Assembly (NCBI RefSeq): GCF_003970915.1
Contig: NZ_RXOF01000013.1
Location: 124,001 to 188,000 of the forward strand
Source of the DNA: Hymenobacter gummosus
Lineage (GTDB): Bacteria; Bacteroidota; Bacteroidia; Cytophagales; Hymenobacteraceae
DNA length: 64,000 bases
Reading direction: 5' to 3'
The notes under the pieces: model-generated
Seen by the model: only the letters and a program-made list of their open reading frames with translations
The model's database searches: none
Told to the model about the DNA's origin: nothing
Translations under genes and position numbers: made by a program
Shown here: one piece after another, positions 25,455 to 34,530 of the stretch
Numbering within the stretch: the stretch's first letter is position 1
Layout: each line of letters opens with the position of its first letter

Positions 25455-26714
25455 CTTCGACCGAATGGCTTCCACCGGGTTCATCATGGCCGCTTTCACC
25501 GACGGAATAATGCCCGCAATGACGCCGATGAGCACCGACAAGCCCAGACCCAGCACGATGCGGTACATGGACATGGTAATCTTCATGGCGTCCTGCGGCA
25601 CCAGGGTTATCAGCCAGACCAGGAACAACCCGGCGGCCCCGCCGATGAGGCAGAGGAAAATAGCTTCGAACAGGAACTGGGCCAGGATGAAGTAGTTCTT
25701 GGCCCCCAGTGACTTCTGAATGCCGATGATGTTGGTGCGCTCCGTCACCGACACGAACATGATGTTGGCAATGCCGAAGCCGCCCACCAGGATGGCAAAC
25801 GAACCGATAACGGCCCCCGCTACCCCAATTACGCTAAACAGGCTGGAAATGGCGTCGGCCAGCATTTCGGGGCGGTTCAGGGCGAAGTCGTCCTCCTCCC
25901 GGGGCTTGAGCCCGCGGATGTTGCGCATGGCGCCCTGCACTTCCGATTCCAGGTTGAGCAGGCCCGGGTCTGCGTCGGTGCCCTTGATGCCGATGGTGCC
26001 CTGGGCGCCGCCCATGCCGCCGTTGCTCAGGGCGTAGATTTTGGTGAAGGAGCCCAGCGGCACCAGGCAGTTGGTGTCGTTGCTGGGCGTGTCGAGCATC
26101 TTTTTGCCCTCCTTCTCCATCACCCCGATGATGGTGTATTTCAGCCCGTGGGTACGAAACTCCTTGCCCACGGCCGAGCCGTTGGGGAACAGGTTGTGGG
26201 CAATGTCGTAGCCAACCACCGCCACGTTGCGGGCCGCGTCGATTTCCTGCGGGGTGAAATAGCGCCCCTCCTGCACTGGCACGTCGGATACCTGCCGGAA
26301 CTCGTAGGTGACGCCCTGCAGGGCAATGTCTTCCAGGCTGTTGGAGCCGGCCTTGAGCGTATTGCCGCCCCGGGCCGCGAACAGGGCTACGCCGCGGTTA
26401 TTCTCGGGCGTGAGCAGGCGCTGGAGCTGCTGAAACTCGCGCAACGTGGGGCTGGGCCGGTTGAAATACTTCCACCAAGGATAGTCGCCGCCGAAGGCCC
26501 AGGGCCACTTGGCCACGTAGATGACCTTGTCGCCCACGAAGTTCATGCTCTGCCGCACGCTGGCTTCCAACGAATCGACCACCGTGAACACGGCAATGAT
26601 GGCAAAGATGCCCACCGTGACGCCCAGCAAGGACAAAATGGTGCGCAACAGATTGGACTGCAGCGCCTGCCAGGCAAAGCGGAAACTTTCAAACGTCAGG
26701 CGGAGGGTTTTCAT
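25452..26714 (-). CDS. ABC transporter permease, MacB/FtsX type
   Basis: A 420-residue permease with one N-terminal membrane helix (ILSLLGVTVGIFAIIAVFTV, about residues 22-41), a periplasmic MacB_PCD domain (about 50-270), then three membrane helices of the FtsX domain (about 285-405) ending in SVKAAMMNPVEAIRSK, the classic C terminus of this family. It should couple to an ATPase outside this window to move a substrate or drive membrane mechanical work. The ATG at 26714 gives MKTLRLTFESFRFAW; the open frame upstream comes from a repeat. Confidence 0.9.
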   Translation of the reverse strand: MKTLRLTFESFRFAWQALQSNLLRTILSLLGVTVGIFAIIAVFTVVDSLEASVRQSMNFVGDKVIYVAKWPWAFGGDYPWWKYFNRPSPTLREFQQLQRLLTPENNRGVALFAARGGNTLKAGSNSLEDIALQGVTYEFRQVSDVPVQEGRYFTPQEIDAARNVAVVGYDIAHNLFPNGSAVGKEFRTHGLKYTIIGVMEKEGKKMLDTPSNDTNCLVPLGSFTKIYALSNGGMGGAQGTIGIKGTDADPGLLNLESEVQGAMRNIRGLKPREEDDFALNRPEMLADAISSLFSVIGVAGAVIGSFAILVGGFGIANIMFVSVTERTNIIGIQKSLGAKNYFILAQFLFEAIFLCLIGGAAGLFLVWLITLVPQDAMKITMSMYRIVLGLGLSVLIGVIAGIIPSVKAAMMNPVEAIRSK

Positions 26715-26719
26715 AGCTG

Positions 26720-26804
26720 CTGGATGGCTAAATGGCTGAACTGTTAAATGGTTATTCGTTCCGGAACGGCCAGCCATTTAGCCATTCGGCCATTTAACAG
26801 TTTT
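26720..26804. repeat. Tandem-word hairpin between ABC permease and queA
   Basis: Words of the type GGATGGCTAAATGGCTG on the left and GCCATTTAGCCATTCGGCCA on the right form an inverted structure centred near 26763 (the arms include AACTGTTAAATGG and CCATTTAACAGTT). Same family as 25337-25454. Confidence 0.7.
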
Positions 26805-26906
26805 TCTGGCGGGAAGGTAACGATATATCCGGGCGGGTTCCGTACTTTTGCAACTCGAAAAAATTGCGTAATCTCCCCGCAATCTTGCCTGTACTAAACG
26901 CCGGCC

Positions 26907-27959
26907 ATGAAGCTCTCCGAGTTTAAGTTTGATTTGCCCGAATCCCTGGTCGCTCAGCACCCCGCCAAGAACCGCGACGAGTCGCGGCTGATGGTGGTGC
27001 ACCGCGACAGCGGCCGCATCGAGCACCGCTCCTTCAAAGATATCATTGAATACTTCGACGACGGCGACGTTTTCGTGGTAAATGACACGAAGGTATTTCC
27101 TGCCCGCCTCTACGGCAACAAAGAAAAGACGGGCGCCAAGATTGAAGTGTTCCTGCTGCGCGAGCTGAACAAGGAGCTGCACCTGTGGGACGTGCTGGTG
27201 GACCCCGCCCGCAAAATCCGCGTGGGCAACAAGCTGTACTTCGACGACGACAGCATCATGGTGGCCGAGGTCATCGACAACACCACCTCGCGCGGCCGCA
27301 CCATCAAGTTTTTGTTCGACGGCCCCGAGGAGGACTTCTACAAAGCCCTGCACGACCTGGGCGAGACGCCGCTGCCCAAAGAGGTCATCACCCGCGACCC
27401 GGAAGCGGCCGACAAAGAGCGTTACCAGACGATTTTTGCCAAGCACACGGGCGCCGTGGCCGCGCCGTCGGCCGGGCTGCACTTCACCCGCGAGGTTATC
27501 AAGCGCCTGGAAATCAAAGGCGTGGACATGGTACCGGTAACGCTGCACGTGGGCCTGGGCACCTTCCGCCCCGTCGACGTGGAGGATTTGACCAAGCACA
27601 AGATGGACTCCGAGAACTTCATCGTGCCGGCCGATTCGGCGGTGGTGGTGAATAAGGCGCTGGACCAGAAGAAGCGCGTGTGCGCAGTGGGCACTACTAC
27701 CATGCGCGCCATGGAGTCGTCGGTATCGGCCAACGCCCGCCTGAAGCCCACGGAAGGCTGGACCGACCGGTTTATCTTCCCGCCCTACGACTTCAAAATT
27801 GCCAACGCCCTGCTGACCAACTTCCACCTGCCGGAAAGCACGCTGATGATGATGGCCTCGGCCTTCTCGGGCTACGACCTGCTCATCGAGGCCTACCAGA
27901 CGGCCATCAAGGAGAAGTACAAGTTTTTCAGCTACGGCGACGCCATGCTGATTCTTTAA
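26907..27959 (+). CDS. queA: S-adenosylmethionine:tRNA ribosyltransferase-isomerase QueA
   Basis: The 350-residue protein is QueA, which transfers and isomerises the ribose of AdoMet onto 7-aminomethyl-7-deazaguanine in tRNA to form epoxyqueuosine. Conserved segments are the N-terminal [27 protein letters not shown], the long GRTIKFLF beta-barrel part, PSAGLHFT, and the C-terminal [19 protein letters not shown] with [10 protein letters not shown]. It is full length and in an ordinary context. It is divergent from the ABC permease gene. Confidence 0.95.
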   Translation: MKLSEFKFDLPESLVAQHPAKNRDESRLMVVHRDSGRIEHRSFKDIIEYFDDGDVFVVNDTKVFPARLYGNKEKTGAKIEVFLLRELNKELHLWDVLVDPARKIRVGNKLYFDDDSIMVAEVIDNTTSRGRTIKFLFDGPEEDFYKALHDLGETPLPKEVITRDPEAADKERYQTIFAKHTGAVAAPSAGLHFTREVIKRLEIKGVDMVPVTLHVGLGTFRPVDVEDLTKHKMDSENFIVPADSAVVVNKALDQKKRVCAVGTTTMRAMESSVSANARLKPTEGWTDRFIFPPYDFKIANALLTNFHLPESTLMMMASAFSGYDLLIEAYQTAIKEKYKFFSYGDAMLIL

Positions 27960-27964
27960 TGGGG

Positions 27965-28020
27965 TCTTAGGGTCTTAGGATCTTAGGGTCTTAGGGTCTT
28001 AGGGTCTTAGGGTCTTAGGG
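27965..28020. repeat. Octamer tandem repeat TCTTAGGG, seven units
   Basis: Seven head-to-tail copies of TCTTAGGG (the second ends in A) start 5 bases after the queA stop. A looser, inverted counterpart rich in CCCAAGACCCC (28133-28170) covers the first codons of ispD. Confidence 0.85.
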
Positions 28021-28125
28021 GTAGTTGCTTTGCCCTGCTTATGTTGCGCCGGATACCAGCTTTTGCTGCTATCCGGCGTTTTTTGTTGCCCGTCATCACG
28101 CCGATTTCTAGCCTGCCTCTTCTGC

Positions 28126-28833
28126 ATGTCTTCCCAAGCCCCCAAGACCCCAAGCCCCCAAGACCCCAGATTCGCCATCATCGTCGCCGGCGGCAGCGGC
28201 ACGCGCATGGGCGCCGACCGGCCCAAGCAGTTTCTGAAGCTACGCGGGGAGCCGGTGCTGGTGCACACGCTGCGCCGCTTTGCCGCCCCGGAGCTGCACG
28301 TGCAGCGCCTCGTGCTGGTGCTGCCCGCCGACCAGCTGGCGGTGTGGCAGGAGCTGCACCAGCGCTACGCCCCCGAGCTGGCGCACGAGGTAGTAAGCGG
28401 TGGGGCTACGCGCTGGGCCTCGGTGCGGCAGGGCCTGGCCCGGCTAAAGGAATACAGCGCCGGCGTGGTGGCCGTGCACGACGGCGTGCGGCCCCTCACG
28501 CCCTTGTCGGTTATTGAAAGCACCTACGCCGCGGCCCGGCAGCACGGCGCGGCCGTGGCGGCGGTGGCACCCAAAGACTCGGTGCGCGGCCTCTCGGCCA
28601 CCGGCTCCTACGCCCTGGACCGCTCCCGCCTGCGCCTGGTGCAAACGCCCCAATGCTTCGAGCTGGAGCTGCTGCGCCGCGCCTACCAATTGCCCGAGCT
28701 GCCCACCTTCACCGACGACGCCAGCGTGGTGGAGGACTTGCAGCACCCCATCCACCTGGTGCCGGGCGACTACCGCAATCTGAAAATTACCACGCCCGAG
28801 GATTTGCTGCTGGCCGAGGCGCTGCTGGGCTAA
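28126..28833 (+). CDS. ispD: 2-C-methyl-D-erythritol 4-phosphate cytidylyltransferase IspD
   Basis: The 235-residue IspD makes CDP-methylerythritol in the non-mevalonate isoprenoid pathway. It shows the Gly-rich CTP-binding motif AIIVAGGSGTRMGADRPKQF, the substrate motif AVHDGVRPL, PKDSVRG, TPQCFE and TDDASVVE in order. The first 13 or so residues (SSQAPKTPSPQDP) come from an intergenic repeat and are dispensable in appearance; conserved sequence begins at RFAIIVAGG. The pathway also feeds carotenoids, which fits with the crtY gene nearby. Confidence 0.95.
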   Translation: MSSQAPKTPSPQDPRFAIIVAGGSGTRMGADRPKQFLKLRGEPVLVHTLRRFAAPELHVQRLVLVLPADQLAVWQELHQRYAPELAHEVVSGGATRWASVRQGLARLKEYSAGVVAVHDGVRPLTPLSVIESTYAAARQHGAAVAAVAPKDSVRGLSATGSYALDRSRLRLVQTPQCFELELLRRAYQLPELPTFTDDASVVEDLQHPIHLVPGDYRNLKITTPEDLLLAEALLG

Positions 28834-28878
28834 ATACCTACTCTGTAAAAGACTTAACTCCAGCTTTCTTGGTAAGCT

Positions 28879-28938
28879 GCCAGACGCACAAAGCGGCCGG
28901 CTCCCGTTGCAGGGGGCCGGCCGCTTTGTGCGTCTGGC
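28879..28938 (+). terminator. Long perfect hairpin after ispD
   Basis: Two 23-base perfectly complementary arms (28879-28901 and 28916-28938) with a 14-base loop, 46 bases after ispD. The stem is unusually long for a terminator. AT-rich DNA (28940-29030), the likely promoter region of the next gene, follows. Confidence 0.7.
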
Positions 28939-29094
28939 TATCTAATTACGCCTTTACAAGCCGAATTAAATAAAAATTAAAATTGCAGTTTAATCATCAT
29001 TAAACTTTCACTATTTCTATTCATCTTAGAGGTTACAATGCCGGCCGCATAGTTGCCTGCTTGTCGCGCGCCCGTCTTTTTTTACCTCTTGCCT

Positions 29095-30813
29095 ATGGAC
29101 CGTAGAGCTTTCCTCCGCAAACCGGCTTCAGTACTCACGGCCCCGGCAGCTGCGCTGACGGACACCGCGGCATACACCGACCCGCCCGGTCAGGAAACGG
29201 TCAGCCGCTTTGCCAACCAGACCCTGCCCGACGTGCCGCGCACCAACGCCAGTCTGGCGCCCTACGCCGGCACCTGGGGCCCGGTGCAGGCGGCTCACCT
29301 GCTGCGCCGCTGCGTGTTCGGCCCGACGCGGGCGCAGCTGGCGGCCGCGGCCGGCTCCTCGCTCACGCAGGTGCTGAACGGGCTGTTGACGGCCCCGGCC
29401 GCCCCGGCCCCGCCCGTCAACGTGTCGGCTACCGATACCAGCGTGGCCATCGGGCAGACCTGGACCGCGCAGGCTTTCGACCAGAACTTCGAGGGCGTGC
29501 GGCGCTCCTCCCTGCGGGCCTGGTGGCTGGGGCAATTGCTCAGTGACTCCACCCTGCAGGCGAAGATGTGGCTGTTCTGGCACAACCACTTCGTCATCGA
29601 GCTGGCCGACGTGGGCGACGCGCGCTACGGCTACCAGTACGCCGAATTGCTGCGCAGCCAAGCCCTGGGCAACGTGAAGCAGCTGTGCAAGGACGTGACC
29701 GTAGCCCCGGCCATGCTGCGCTACCTCAACGGCAACCAGAGCACCGCCACCGCGCCCAACGAAAACTACGGCCGGGAGCTGCTGGAGCTGTTTACCGTCG
29801 GCAAAGGCCCCATCATCGGCCCCGGCAACTACACCACTTACACCGAGGCCGACGTGCAGGCCGCCGCCCGGGTGCTGACCGGCTGGCGCGACAACTCCAC
29901 CACCATCCAGGGCTACTACACCGCCTCGCGCCACGACACCACGACCAAGCAGTTCAGCGGCGCCTTCCAGAACCAGAGCATTCCGAACGGCGGCGCCACC
30001 GAGTACCAGACGCTGGTGGACATGATTTTCGGGCAGGCCGAAACGGCGCGCTACCTGGTGCGCAAGCTCTACCGCTGGTTTGTGTACTACGTCATCGACG
30101 CCACCACCGAGCAGCAGGTGATTCAGCCCCTGGCCGCCCAGCTGCAACAAAACGGCTATAACCTCGCGCCGGTGCTGCGGACCTTGCTGGCGTCGGAGCA
30201 CTTCTTCGACGCGGTGAACGTGGGCTGCTACATCAAAAGCCCGCTGGAATTCTCGCTGGGCCTGCTGCGGCAAATGGAGGTAGCCCAGCCCACCAGCAGC
30301 AACGTGGCGCAGCAGTACGCGGTGTGGGACTACTACAACGGCCTCACCAACCTGCAGCAGCAGTACCTGGGCGACCCGCCCAACGTGGCCGGCTGGCCCG
30401 CCTACTGGCAGACGCCGCAATTCAACGAGCTGTGGATCAACGCCGTGACCTTGCCGCGCCGCAACCAGGTATCCGATGCGCTGCTTACGACTACCGGCGT
30501 TACCCGCTCGGGCTTCCAGCTCATCATCGACCCGGTGGCCTGGGCCCAGAGCCTACCCGTGCAAACCTCGCAGGACCCGAACCTGCTCATCCGGGCCTTC
30601 GTGGACGTGCTCATGCCCTTCCCGCTGACCACGAACCAGCTGGCCTTCCTCAACGACGCGCTGCTGCCCGGCCTGCCCGACTTCGAGTGGACCGACGAGT
30701 GGACCCAGTACCTGGCCGCGCCCACCAACACCGCCAAGAAAAACGCCGTGGCCACCAAGCTCCGCGCCCTGCTGCGCGTCATGCTCAGCCAGGCGGAGTT
30801 TCAGTTGTCTTAA
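29095..30813 (+). CDS. DUF1800 domain-containing protein
   Basis: This 572-residue protein belongs to the DUF1800 family, recognisable by the helical core (HLLRRCVFGPTRAQL, MWLFWHNHF, NENYGRELLELFTVG, AARVLTGW, FVYYVID). The N terminus starts MDRRAFLRKPAS, which may be a twin-arginine-like or poor signal. DUF1800 proteins are secreted and are nearly always encoded beside a DUF1501 protein; the partner follows at 31006. The shared function is unknown. It is transcribed from the AT-rich region before it. Confidence 0.88.
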   Translation: MDRRAFLRKPASVLTAPAAALTDTAAYTDPPGQETVSRFANQTLPDVPRTNASLAPYAGTWGPVQAAHLLRRCVFGPTRAQLAAAAGSSLTQVLNGLLTAPAAPAPPVNVSATDTSVAIGQTWTAQAFDQNFEGVRRSSLRAWWLGQLLSDSTLQAKMWLFWHNHFVIELADVGDARYGYQYAELLRSQALGNVKQLCKDVTVAPAMLRYLNGNQSTATAPNENYGRELLELFTVGKGPIIGPGNYTTYTEADVQAAARVLTGWRDNSTTIQGYYTASRHDTTTKQFSGAFQNQSIPNGGATEYQTLVDMIFGQAETARYLVRKLYRWFVYYVIDATTEQQVIQPLAAQLQQNGYNLAPVLRTLLASEHFFDAVNVGCYIKSPLEFSLGLLRQMEVAQPTSSNVAQQYAVWDYYNGLTNLQQQYLGDPPNVAGWPAYWQTPQFNELWINAVTLPRRNQVSDALLTTTGVTRSGFQLIIDPVAWAQSLPVQTSQDPNLLIRAFVDVLMPFPLTTNQLAFLNDALLPGLPDFEWTDEWTQYLAAPTNTAKKNAVATKLRALLRVMLSQAEFQLS

Positions 30814-30999
30814 TGGCTAAATGGCTTGATGGCTAAATTGTTAAATGGCTGGATTATGAATGATTAAATGGTTCGATGGCTAAATGGCTGGTCGTTCTGA
30901 CGTTAAGCAGCTAGCCATTCAGCAATTTGACCATTTAGCAGCTTGCCCATTTAACACCCCACCAATCAACCATTTAACAATTCAGCCATTTAACCATTA
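30813..30999. repeat. Tandem-word hairpin between the DUF1800 and DUF1501 genes
   Basis: The left part repeats words like AATGGCTAAATGGCTTGATG; the right part has their complements (CCATTTAACAATTCAGCCAT), centred near 30895. It fills nearly all of the intergenic gap, so any mRNA joining the two genes would carry a long hairpin here. Same family as 25337 and 26720. Confidence 0.75.
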
Positions 31000-31005
31000 C
31001 TTCCC

Positions 31006-32586
31006 ATGAAACGCAGAGAATTTATCCAGACGGCGGCGGCCGGGGCGGTGCTGCCGGTGCTGATGAACGGCTTCCCGGTGGCCGCCTACGGGCAGGACAA
31101 CGCCGTGCTGGCCGCGCTGGTCAACGCCACCACCCAGACCGACCGCGTGCTGGTGCTGGTGCAGCTCAACGGCGGCAACGACGGGCTGAACATGGTCATT
31201 CCGCTCGACCAGTACAGCGGACTGATGACGGCCCGGCCCGACATTGCCATTCCGCAGGCCCAGGTGCTGCCCATGACCCAGCTTACCGGCCTGCACCCGG
31301 CCATGACGGGCCTCAAGAGCCTCTACGACAACGGCAGCGTGGGCGTGGTGCAGAGCGTGGGCTATCCTAACCCCAACTTCTCGCACTTCCGCGCCACCGA
31401 CATCTGGACCTCGGCCTCCGACTCCAACGTGACCTGGACCACCGGCTGGGCCGGCCGCTACCTCGACGGCGAGTTTCCGGGCTTCCCTACCGGCTACCCC
31501 AGCACCCAGAACCCCGACCCGCTGGCCATTACCGTGGGCTCGGTGGTGAGCAACTGCGTGCAGGGCCCCACGGTAAACATGGGCATGGCCATTGCCAGCA
31601 CCAGCTCGTTTTACCAGTTGCTCACCGGCACCGTCGACACTGCCCCGAATACCCCCGCCGGCCACGAGCTGACGTTTATCCGCCAGGTGGTGCAGCAGAC
31701 GCAGGTGTACACCGCGGCCCTGCAGCGGGCCGCCCGGGCGGCCACCAACCTCTCGCCGCTCTGGCCTACCGCCGGGCAGAACAGCCTCGCCGATCAGCTC
31801 AAAATCGTGGCCCAGCTCATTGCCGGCGGGCTGCAGACGCGCATCTACTGCGTGAGCCTGGGCGGCTTCGATACGCACGCCCTGCAGGTGCCGGCCACCG
31901 GCAGCACTGCCACCGGCACCCACGCCACGCTGCTGGGCCGCGTCTCGCAGGCCATCGAAGCCTTCCAGGACGATTTGCGCCGCCTCGGGGTGCAGGACCG
32001 GGTCGTGGGCATGACGTTTTCGGAGTTTGGGCGGCGCATCAAGGCCAACTCCGGCAAGGGCACCGACCACGGCGCGGCGGCCCCGCTGTTCGTGTTCGGC
32101 ACCAGCGTCAATCCGCGCATCCACGGGCAGAACGTGCAGGTGCCGCTCAACGCGGGCGTCAACGACAACGTGCCCATGCAGTTCGACTTCCGCTCCATCT
32201 ACGCCTCCATTCTGCAGGACTGGTTTGCGGTGCCGACGGCCACGCTCACGGCCTTGTTCGGCCGCACCTTCCCCTACGTGCCCGTGCTGCGCCCCGGCGT
32301 GCTGACGGGCACCGTGGCGGCCGAGGACGTGAACGTGCCCGGCTTCAGCGTGTACCCCAACCCCGTGCGCGGCCGGGCTACCGTGGCCTTCGAGGCCGGC
32401 GGCGCCCACGTGCAGGCCCGGCTGTTCGACGCCACCGGCCGCGAAGTGCAGCTGGTGGTCGACCGGGTGCTGCCCCGCGGGCCGCAGCGGCTGCCACTCG
32501 ATGCGGCGGGGCTGGCGGCGGGCACCTACTACTGCCACGTGCAGGAAGGACCGCGCATCAGCACCCGGCTGGTGGTGGTGGAATAG
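31006..32586 (+). CDS. DUF1501 protein with T9SS sorting domain
   Basis: This 526-residue protein has a twin-arginine-like start (MKRREFIQTAAAGAVLPVL), the DUF1501 core (VLVLVQLNGGNDGLNMVIPL, VGVVQSVGYPNPNFSHFRA, GGFDTHALQ, TFSEFGRRIKANSG) of the alkaline-phosphatase-like fold, and a C-terminal type IX secretion sorting domain of about 75 residues (FSVYPNPVRGRATVAF to the last residue). It should be exported and anchored or released at the cell surface. It forms a conserved pair with the DUF1800 gene upstream. The substrate is unknown. Confidence 0.9.
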   Translation: MKRREFIQTAAAGAVLPVLMNGFPVAAYGQDNAVLAALVNATTQTDRVLVLVQLNGGNDGLNMVIPLDQYSGLMTARPDIAIPQAQVLPMTQLTGLHPAMTGLKSLYDNGSVGVVQSVGYPNPNFSHFRATDIWTSASDSNVTWTTGWAGRYLDGEFPGFPTGYPSTQNPDPLAITVGSVVSNCVQGPTVNMGMAIASTSSFYQLLTGTVDTAPNTPAGHELTFIRQVVQQTQVYTAALQRAARAATNLSPLWPTAGQNSLADQLKIVAQLIAGGLQTRIYCVSLGGFDTHALQVPATGSTATGTHATLLGRVSQAIEAFQDDLRRLGVQDRVVGMTFSEFGRRIKANSGKGTDHGAAAPLFVFGTSVNPRIHGQNVQVPLNAGVNDNVPMQFDFRSIYASILQDWFAVPTATLTALFGRTFPYVPVLRPGVLTGTVAAEDVNVPGFSVYPNPVRGRATVAFEAGGAHVQARLFDATGREVQLVVDRVLPRGPQRLPLDAAGLAAGTYYCHVQEGPRISTRLVVVE

Positions 32587-32631
32587 CCGCCCGCGCGGCG
32601 GCTAACCTCGTCGGTTACCATTAAAACTCGA

Positions 32632-32670
32632 AAAACTCCCCGCTCGGCTGTAGCCCTGGCGGGGAGTTTT
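32632..32670 (+). terminator. Terminator of the DUF1501 gene
   Basis: A 12-base perfect stem (32632-32643 and 32659-32670) that ends in TTTT on the plus strand, 45 bases past the stop. The other strand also ends in T, so it may be bidirectional. Confidence 0.75.
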
Positions 32671-32748
32671 GCGTAATGCCCAAACACGCCCGCCGGCCCC
32701 GCCTGCGGGCGTTTGTTCCGACCCCCTAACTACCTCATCTGCTCCATT

Positions 32749-33054
32749 ATGGACAACCAGATCCAAAAAAACCTGGAAGACATTCTCCCGGAAGACATTG
32801 CGCGCACCTTCGAAAGCGCCTACCACGTCATCAAGGGCGACAATGAGCACGTCGAAGACTTGCTGCGCCACGGTGGCGCCCTGCTGCGCAAGGCCAGCCA
32901 GCGCCTGACGCCCACCCAGCTGGTGCTCGGCATTGCCGTACTGGCGGCCGGCGCCGTGTTTGTACTGGCTAAGTATTCCGACCAGATTCAGGACGCCATC
33001 GAAGACTTCACCGACGGCGAAGACGACAAGCAGCCCGCCCCGGCGGCTAAATAG
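32749..33054 (+). CDS. Small protein with one membrane helix
   Basis: A 101-residue protein with a soluble acidic N half, one hydrophobic helix (LVLGIAVLAAGAVFVLA, about residues 60-76), and an acidic C-terminal tail. There is no signal peptide at the start, so it is probably an inner-membrane protein. The charged part before the helix (RHGGALLRKASQRL) might be amphipathic. The ATG at 32749 is preferred to an upstream start at 32713 that would add a cysteine-rich stretch. Function unknown. Confidence 0.7.
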   Translation: MDNQIQKNLEDILPEDIARTFESAYHVIKGDNEHVEDLLRHGGALLRKASQRLTPTQLVLGIAVLAAGAVFVLAKYSDQIQDAIEDFTDGEDDKQPAPAAK

Positions 33055-33067
33055 CTTTAGAGCCAGC

Positions 33068-33103
33068 AACGCAGCCTGCTCCTCACCGGGCGGGCTGCGT
33101 TTT
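33068..33103 (+). terminator. Terminator hairpin after the small membrane protein gene
   Basis: Arms ACGCAGCC (33069-33076) and GGCTGCGT (33093-33100) form a perfect 8-base stem followed by TTTT, 14 bases after the stop. Confidence 0.7.
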
Positions 33104-33234
33104 GCTGTGCTACGATCCAGAAATAGCAATGCATTTTATATAACTTTTATTATTAATATTTTCACAATTACAACTTATCACGTATACTAGCACCTCGTTC
33201 AGCTTTTCCTGCCACTACCAAAACCTTACACCTC

Positions 33235-33438
33235 ATGCGTAAGCAGCTTTACTATGCGCTGGCCGCTGTAATTCTGGGCAGCACAGCCGTACCCGAAACC
33301 GCCGCAGCCGAAACGCTGCTGCCGGCCCCAGCCGCTTCGGTTCCCACCGTTCACGCCACTACGGCCGACCGTGCCGAGACGCTGAAAAAGCGAAAGAAGC
33401 GCAAAAAGCGCCGCATGGGTAGCCGGCGCGGCCGCTAA
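33235..33438 (+). CDS. Small secreted basic protein, 67 aa
   Basis: A 67-residue protein with a signal peptide (MRKQLYYALAAVILGSTAV, cleaved near AAAE) and a strongly cationic C terminus (LKKRKKRKKRRMGSRRGR). The mature part is only about 42 residues. A second gene at 33659 encodes a 68-residue protein with the same plan (signal peptide, short linker, then KRKKRKK). I do not know a family for this. An AT-rich promoter-like stretch (33120-33190) precedes it. Possible roles are binding to polyanions or antimicrobial action, both speculative. Confidence 0.7.
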   Translation: MRKQLYYALAAVILGSTAVPETAAAETLLPAPAASVPTVHATTADRAETLKKRKKRKKRRMGSRRGR

Positions 33439-33542
33439 GCCCTTCGCATGATGATGTCGACCTACTGGCTGGCATTTATCAGCGAATCAAACGCTTAACT
33501 CTCTGCTGCTAATACCGCCCTTACGGAACGCGAGGGTAGTTC

Positions 33543-33578
33543 AAACGGCTTCACATCTTCATGTGAGGCCGTTTTTTT
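33543..33578 (+). terminator. Terminator with T run
   Basis: A 14-base stem with one wobble pair (33543-33556 with 33561-33574) and a 4-base loop, followed by T residues, between the two small secreted protein genes. Confidence 0.8.
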
Positions 33579-33658
33579 GTGCCCCGGGCCGCCCACGCCG
33601 TAACATTGCATTGTCAAACGATTCTAGGATTTCTCCACTTCCCCGCCCTCTGCCTGCT

Positions 33659-33865
33659 ATGAAAACCCTCTGCTTCTCCCTCCTGCTGGCCGTGCTGGCC
33701 AGCGCCCCCTTCGAAGGCGCCACTGCCGCCCCAGCTTCCGCTACCACGCTCACCACCGCCGACCACGACACCTTCGGGGGCGGCTACAAGTTCAAGCGAA
33801 AAAAGCGCAAGAAAAACCGCGGCCCGCTGCGCCACAGCAAGCGCCGCGGTCTGTTTGGTCGCTAG
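33659..33865 (+). CDS. Small secreted basic protein, 68 aa
   Basis: The 68-residue product has a signal peptide (MKTLCFSLLLAVLASAPFEG, cleaved near ATAA) and a basic tail (YKFKRKKRKKNRG, then RHSKRRGLFGR). Its architecture mirrors the 67-residue protein at 33235: export signal, a short Ala/Thr-rich linker, and a Lys/Arg cluster. They share the KRKKRKK core but little else, so they are either distant paralogues or convergent. The ATG at 33659 is preferred because the frame extends upstream through the terminator. Its stop codon overlaps the stop of the convergent SRAP gene. Confidence 0.7.
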   Translation: MKTLCFSLLLAVLASAPFEGATAAPASATTLTTADHDTFGGGYKFKRKKRKKNRGPLRHSKRRGLFGR

Positions 33866-34530
33866 GCCGCGGCCGGCTCCAGCACCGAAGCATCGTTGTG
33901 GGCCGGCGAATTAACCAGCGTCGTCACGGCGTACTCCTTCAGCAAGCCGTCGGGCAGCGGGCGCAGCAGCGCCTGGTGCTCGGCGGCTTTGGCGTCGTTG
34001 CTGAGCCAGGCTAGCTCGGCGGCGCGGTCGGGCAGGATGACGGGCATGCGGTTGTGCAGCCGGGCCATCAGCTCGTTGGGCTCGGTGGTGACGATGGTGA
34101 AAGTGGGCACCACTTCGCCGGTGTCGCGGTCGGTCCACTCGTCCCAGAGGCCGGCAAAAGCGAAGGGGGCCTCGTCCTGGCGCAGAATGCGGTGCGGAAT
34201 CTTGCCGCGGCCGGTTTGCTGCCACTCGTAGAAGCTGTCGGCCAGCACCAGGCAGCGGCGGCGCTGCAGCAGCTGCCGAAACGAGGGCTTCTCGGGCAGC
34301 GTCTCGGCCCGGGCGTTGATGGGCTTGGGCGCCTGCTTCACGTCTTTCACCCAGGCCGGAATCAGCCCCCATTGCACCGCCTGAATATCGTGCGGGGCCA
34401 GGTTGGTGATGATGGGCATGCGCTGCGAGGGCGCCGCGTTGTAGTTGGCCGCGGTAGGTGCGGCGGGCTGGGCATCAAAGCGCTTGGCCAGGCCGGAGTC
34501 GGGGGTGATGATGGTGTAACGGCCGCACAT
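33862..34530 (-). CDS. SOS response-associated peptidase (SRAP/YedK family)
   Basis: The 222-residue protein is an SRAP-domain protein like YedK/HMCES, which makes a covalent thiazolidine crosslink to abasic sites in single-stranded DNA and protects them. All four key residues are at the expected places: C2 (after the initiator Met), N72 (INARAET), E102 (FYEW) and H159 (HNRMP). It is transcribed toward the small secreted protein gene, with stop codons overlapping by 4 bases. No LexA site was looked for in detail. Confidence 0.93.
   Translation of the reverse strand: MCGRYTIITPDSGLAKRFDAQPAAPTAANYNAAPSQRMPIITNLAPHDIQAVQWGLIPAWVKDVKQAPKPINARAETLPEKPSFRQLLQRRRCLVLADSFYEWQQTGRGKIPHRILRQDEAPFAFAGLWDEWTDRDTGEVVPTFTIVTTEPNELMARLHNRMPVILPDRAAELAWLSNDAKAAEHQALLRPLPDGLLKEYAVTTLVNSPAHNDASVLEPAAA

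Noticed and set aside
27965-28020. TCTTAGGG repeat as a telomere or replicon end
   Set aside because: It lies in the middle of ordinary chromosomal genes with only seven units; a simple tandem repeat is enough.
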